Source of the DNA: Candidatus Helarchaeota archaeon | GTDB taxonomy: Archaea > Asgardarchaeota > Lokiarchaeia > Helarchaeales > JABXJV01 | Assembly: GCA_013375355.1 (NCBI GenBank) | Contig: JABXJV010000095.1 | Coordinates: forward strand, 1-5,760 | Direction of reading: 5' to 3' | DNA: 5,760 nucleotides | In this document: positions 5,333 to 5,760 of the stretch, in pieces | How positions within the stretch are numbered: position 1 is the first letter of the stretch | How the letters are laid out: each line of letters opens with the position of its first letter | The notes under the pieces: model-generated | What the model was told of the DNA's origin: nothing | Databases searched by the model: none | Seen by the model: the letters and a program-made list of their open reading frames with translations, nothing else | Program-made: the position numbers and the translations under genes

Positions 5333-5338
5333 AAGGAG
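5333..5338 (+). promoter_or_regulatory. Strong Shine-Dalgarno site of the ABM-like gene
   Basis: AAGGAG lies eight bases before the ATG at 5347, the best ribosome binding site on the + strand here. It fixes the start of the small downstream gene and suggests efficient translation from an internal position of a shared transcript. Confidence 0.7.
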
Positions 5339-5346
5339 TTGATAAA

Positions 5347-5637
5347 ATGGTATCATTGGTAGCTACTTTAACAATAAAAGAAGGAAAGATGGAAGAAGCG
5401 ATACAAATAATAAAAGAAATTGTGCCAAAAGTAAGAAGTTCCGAATCAGGATGTAAAGCATACATTCCTCATACTGTAAAAGGACGAAAAAATAAACAAA
5501 AAATTATATTCTATGAAAAATATGAAGATAAAACAGCATTAGATCAACACACAGCAAATCTACCAAAGAATTTTGAAAAACTATTTCCTCTTCTAGAAGG
5601 AGGATTTGATTTAAAGACTTGTGAAGAAATAATTTAA
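5347..5637 (+). CDS. ABM (antibiotic biosynthesis monooxygenase)/YgiN-like domain protein
   Basis: A 96-residue single-domain protein of typical length for the dimeric alpha/beta-barrel ABM fold. The start is fixed by AAGGAG eight bases upstream. Seen: first strand VSLVATLTIKEGK (2-14), a helix EEAIQIIKEIVPKVRSSE (16-33), the family-typical ESGCKAY (33-39), a central strand KIIFYEKYED (52-61) with Glu57, then KTALDQHTAN (62-71) with conserved His68, and a closing helix and strand. Relatives include quinol monooxygenases without a cofactor (YgiN type), heme-degrading enzymes and many proteins of unknown function. Heme-degrading members usually carry an Asn-Trp-His set, which is not evident here, so a YgiN-like or autoinducer/aldehyde-related role is likelier; the substrate is unknown. 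Only 39 bp separate it from the transthyretin-like gene, suggesting co-transcription. It is cytoplasmic, with no signal peptide. Confidence 0.82.
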   Translation: MVSLVATLTIKEGKMEEAIQIIKEIVPKVRSSESGCKAYIPHTVKGRKNKQKIIFYEKYEDKTALDQHTANLPKNFEKLFPLLEGGFDLKTCEEII

Positions 5638-5672
5638 AAAAAACTATGTTTGAACTTTTAGAGCTTTTGAAA

Positions 5673-5710
5673 TTTTTTAATTTAATTAGTTGATATTTTG
5701 GAGTTTTTCT
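5673..5710 (+). terminator. Oligo-T terminator after the ABM-like gene
   Basis: Runs of six T (5673-5678) and five T (5703-5707) follow the ABM-like stop codon within 75 bases, in the style of archaeal U-tract termination. No hairpin precedes them. The surrounding DNA is T-rich, so boundaries are approximate. Confidence 0.4.
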
Positions 5711-5760
5711 TTAAAAGTTTTCTTCCTAGATTTCCATTTTTCATCATTTTTGATTTTAGA
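5686..5760 (-). CDS. Possible C-terminal end of a minus-strand gene (partial)
   Basis: Read on the minus strand from the window edge, a frame of 24 codons ends at TAA (complement of 5686-5688). The peptide is Lys-rich and hydrophilic (SKIKNDEKWKSRKKTFKEKLQNIN), composition typical of a soluble protein's C-terminal helix in an AT-rich genome. A second frame is also open over the same stretch, so the call rests on composition only. If real, the gene converges on the ABM-like gene. No function can be suggested. Confidence 0.3.
   Translation of the reverse strand, partial: SKIKNDEKWKSRKKTFKEKLQNIN

Noticed and set aside
1..5760. CRISPR array, tRNA, rRNA or riboswitch
   Set aside because: No regularly spaced repeats, cloverleaf with GTTC-type arm or conserved aptamer core was seen on either strand by eye.

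Overview
The window is AT-rich (well under 40% G+C by eye) and most likely archaeal. Supporting signs are a GGTGAT-type Shine-Dalgarno site, TTTAWATA-like boxes upstream of several genes, oligo-T stretches in place of hairpin terminators after genes, and the protein families present (V4R/TRAPP-fold-like proteins with a CxxC pair, DUF362, an archaeal-looking LysE exporter). A Lokiarchaeia-like Asgard archaeon or another AT-rich mesophilic archaeon would fit. That placement is inference: no rRNA or ribosomal protein is present to test it.

Left edge (1-770, + strand): the 3' part of an IS200/IS605-family tnpB. Its reading frame is open to the window edge, so the gene starts outside. The RuvC-I aspartate, the zinc ribbon and the RuvC-III aspartates are visible, but the usual RuvC-II glutamate position is glycine. 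Three back-to-back hairpins (666-764) cover the 3' end of the gene and the element's right end, as expected for an omega (guide) RNA scaffold. No tnpA is visible.

Left-centre (908-2928, - strand): a LysE-family membrane exporter, then 117 bp, then two small V4R-like genes separated by 8 bp of non-start sequence. The second is translated from an SD that overlaps the stop codon of the first. Both proteins have a CxxC pair followed by a degenerate V4R-type C-terminus, and they probably work as a pair.

Right-centre (3120-5637, + strand): a DUF362 protein (GTG start) with an unusual five-cysteine C-terminal part; a 295-aa protein with a transthyretin/carboxypeptidase-regulatory-like beta-sandwich followed by a region I do not recognise; and a 96-aa ABM/YgiN-like protein only 39 bp downstream. 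The last two probably form a transcription unit. The 2929-3119 gap separates divergent genes and must hold promoters for both directions. The last 120 bases hold an oligo-T terminator and possibly the tail of a minus-strand gene.

No complete new system is evident. The best candidates for follow-up are the V4R-like CxxC pair, the omega RNA with its rearranged-site TnpB, and the transthyretin-like fusion protein. A short sequence after the DUF362 gene resembles the IS right end and may be a relic of an old insertion.
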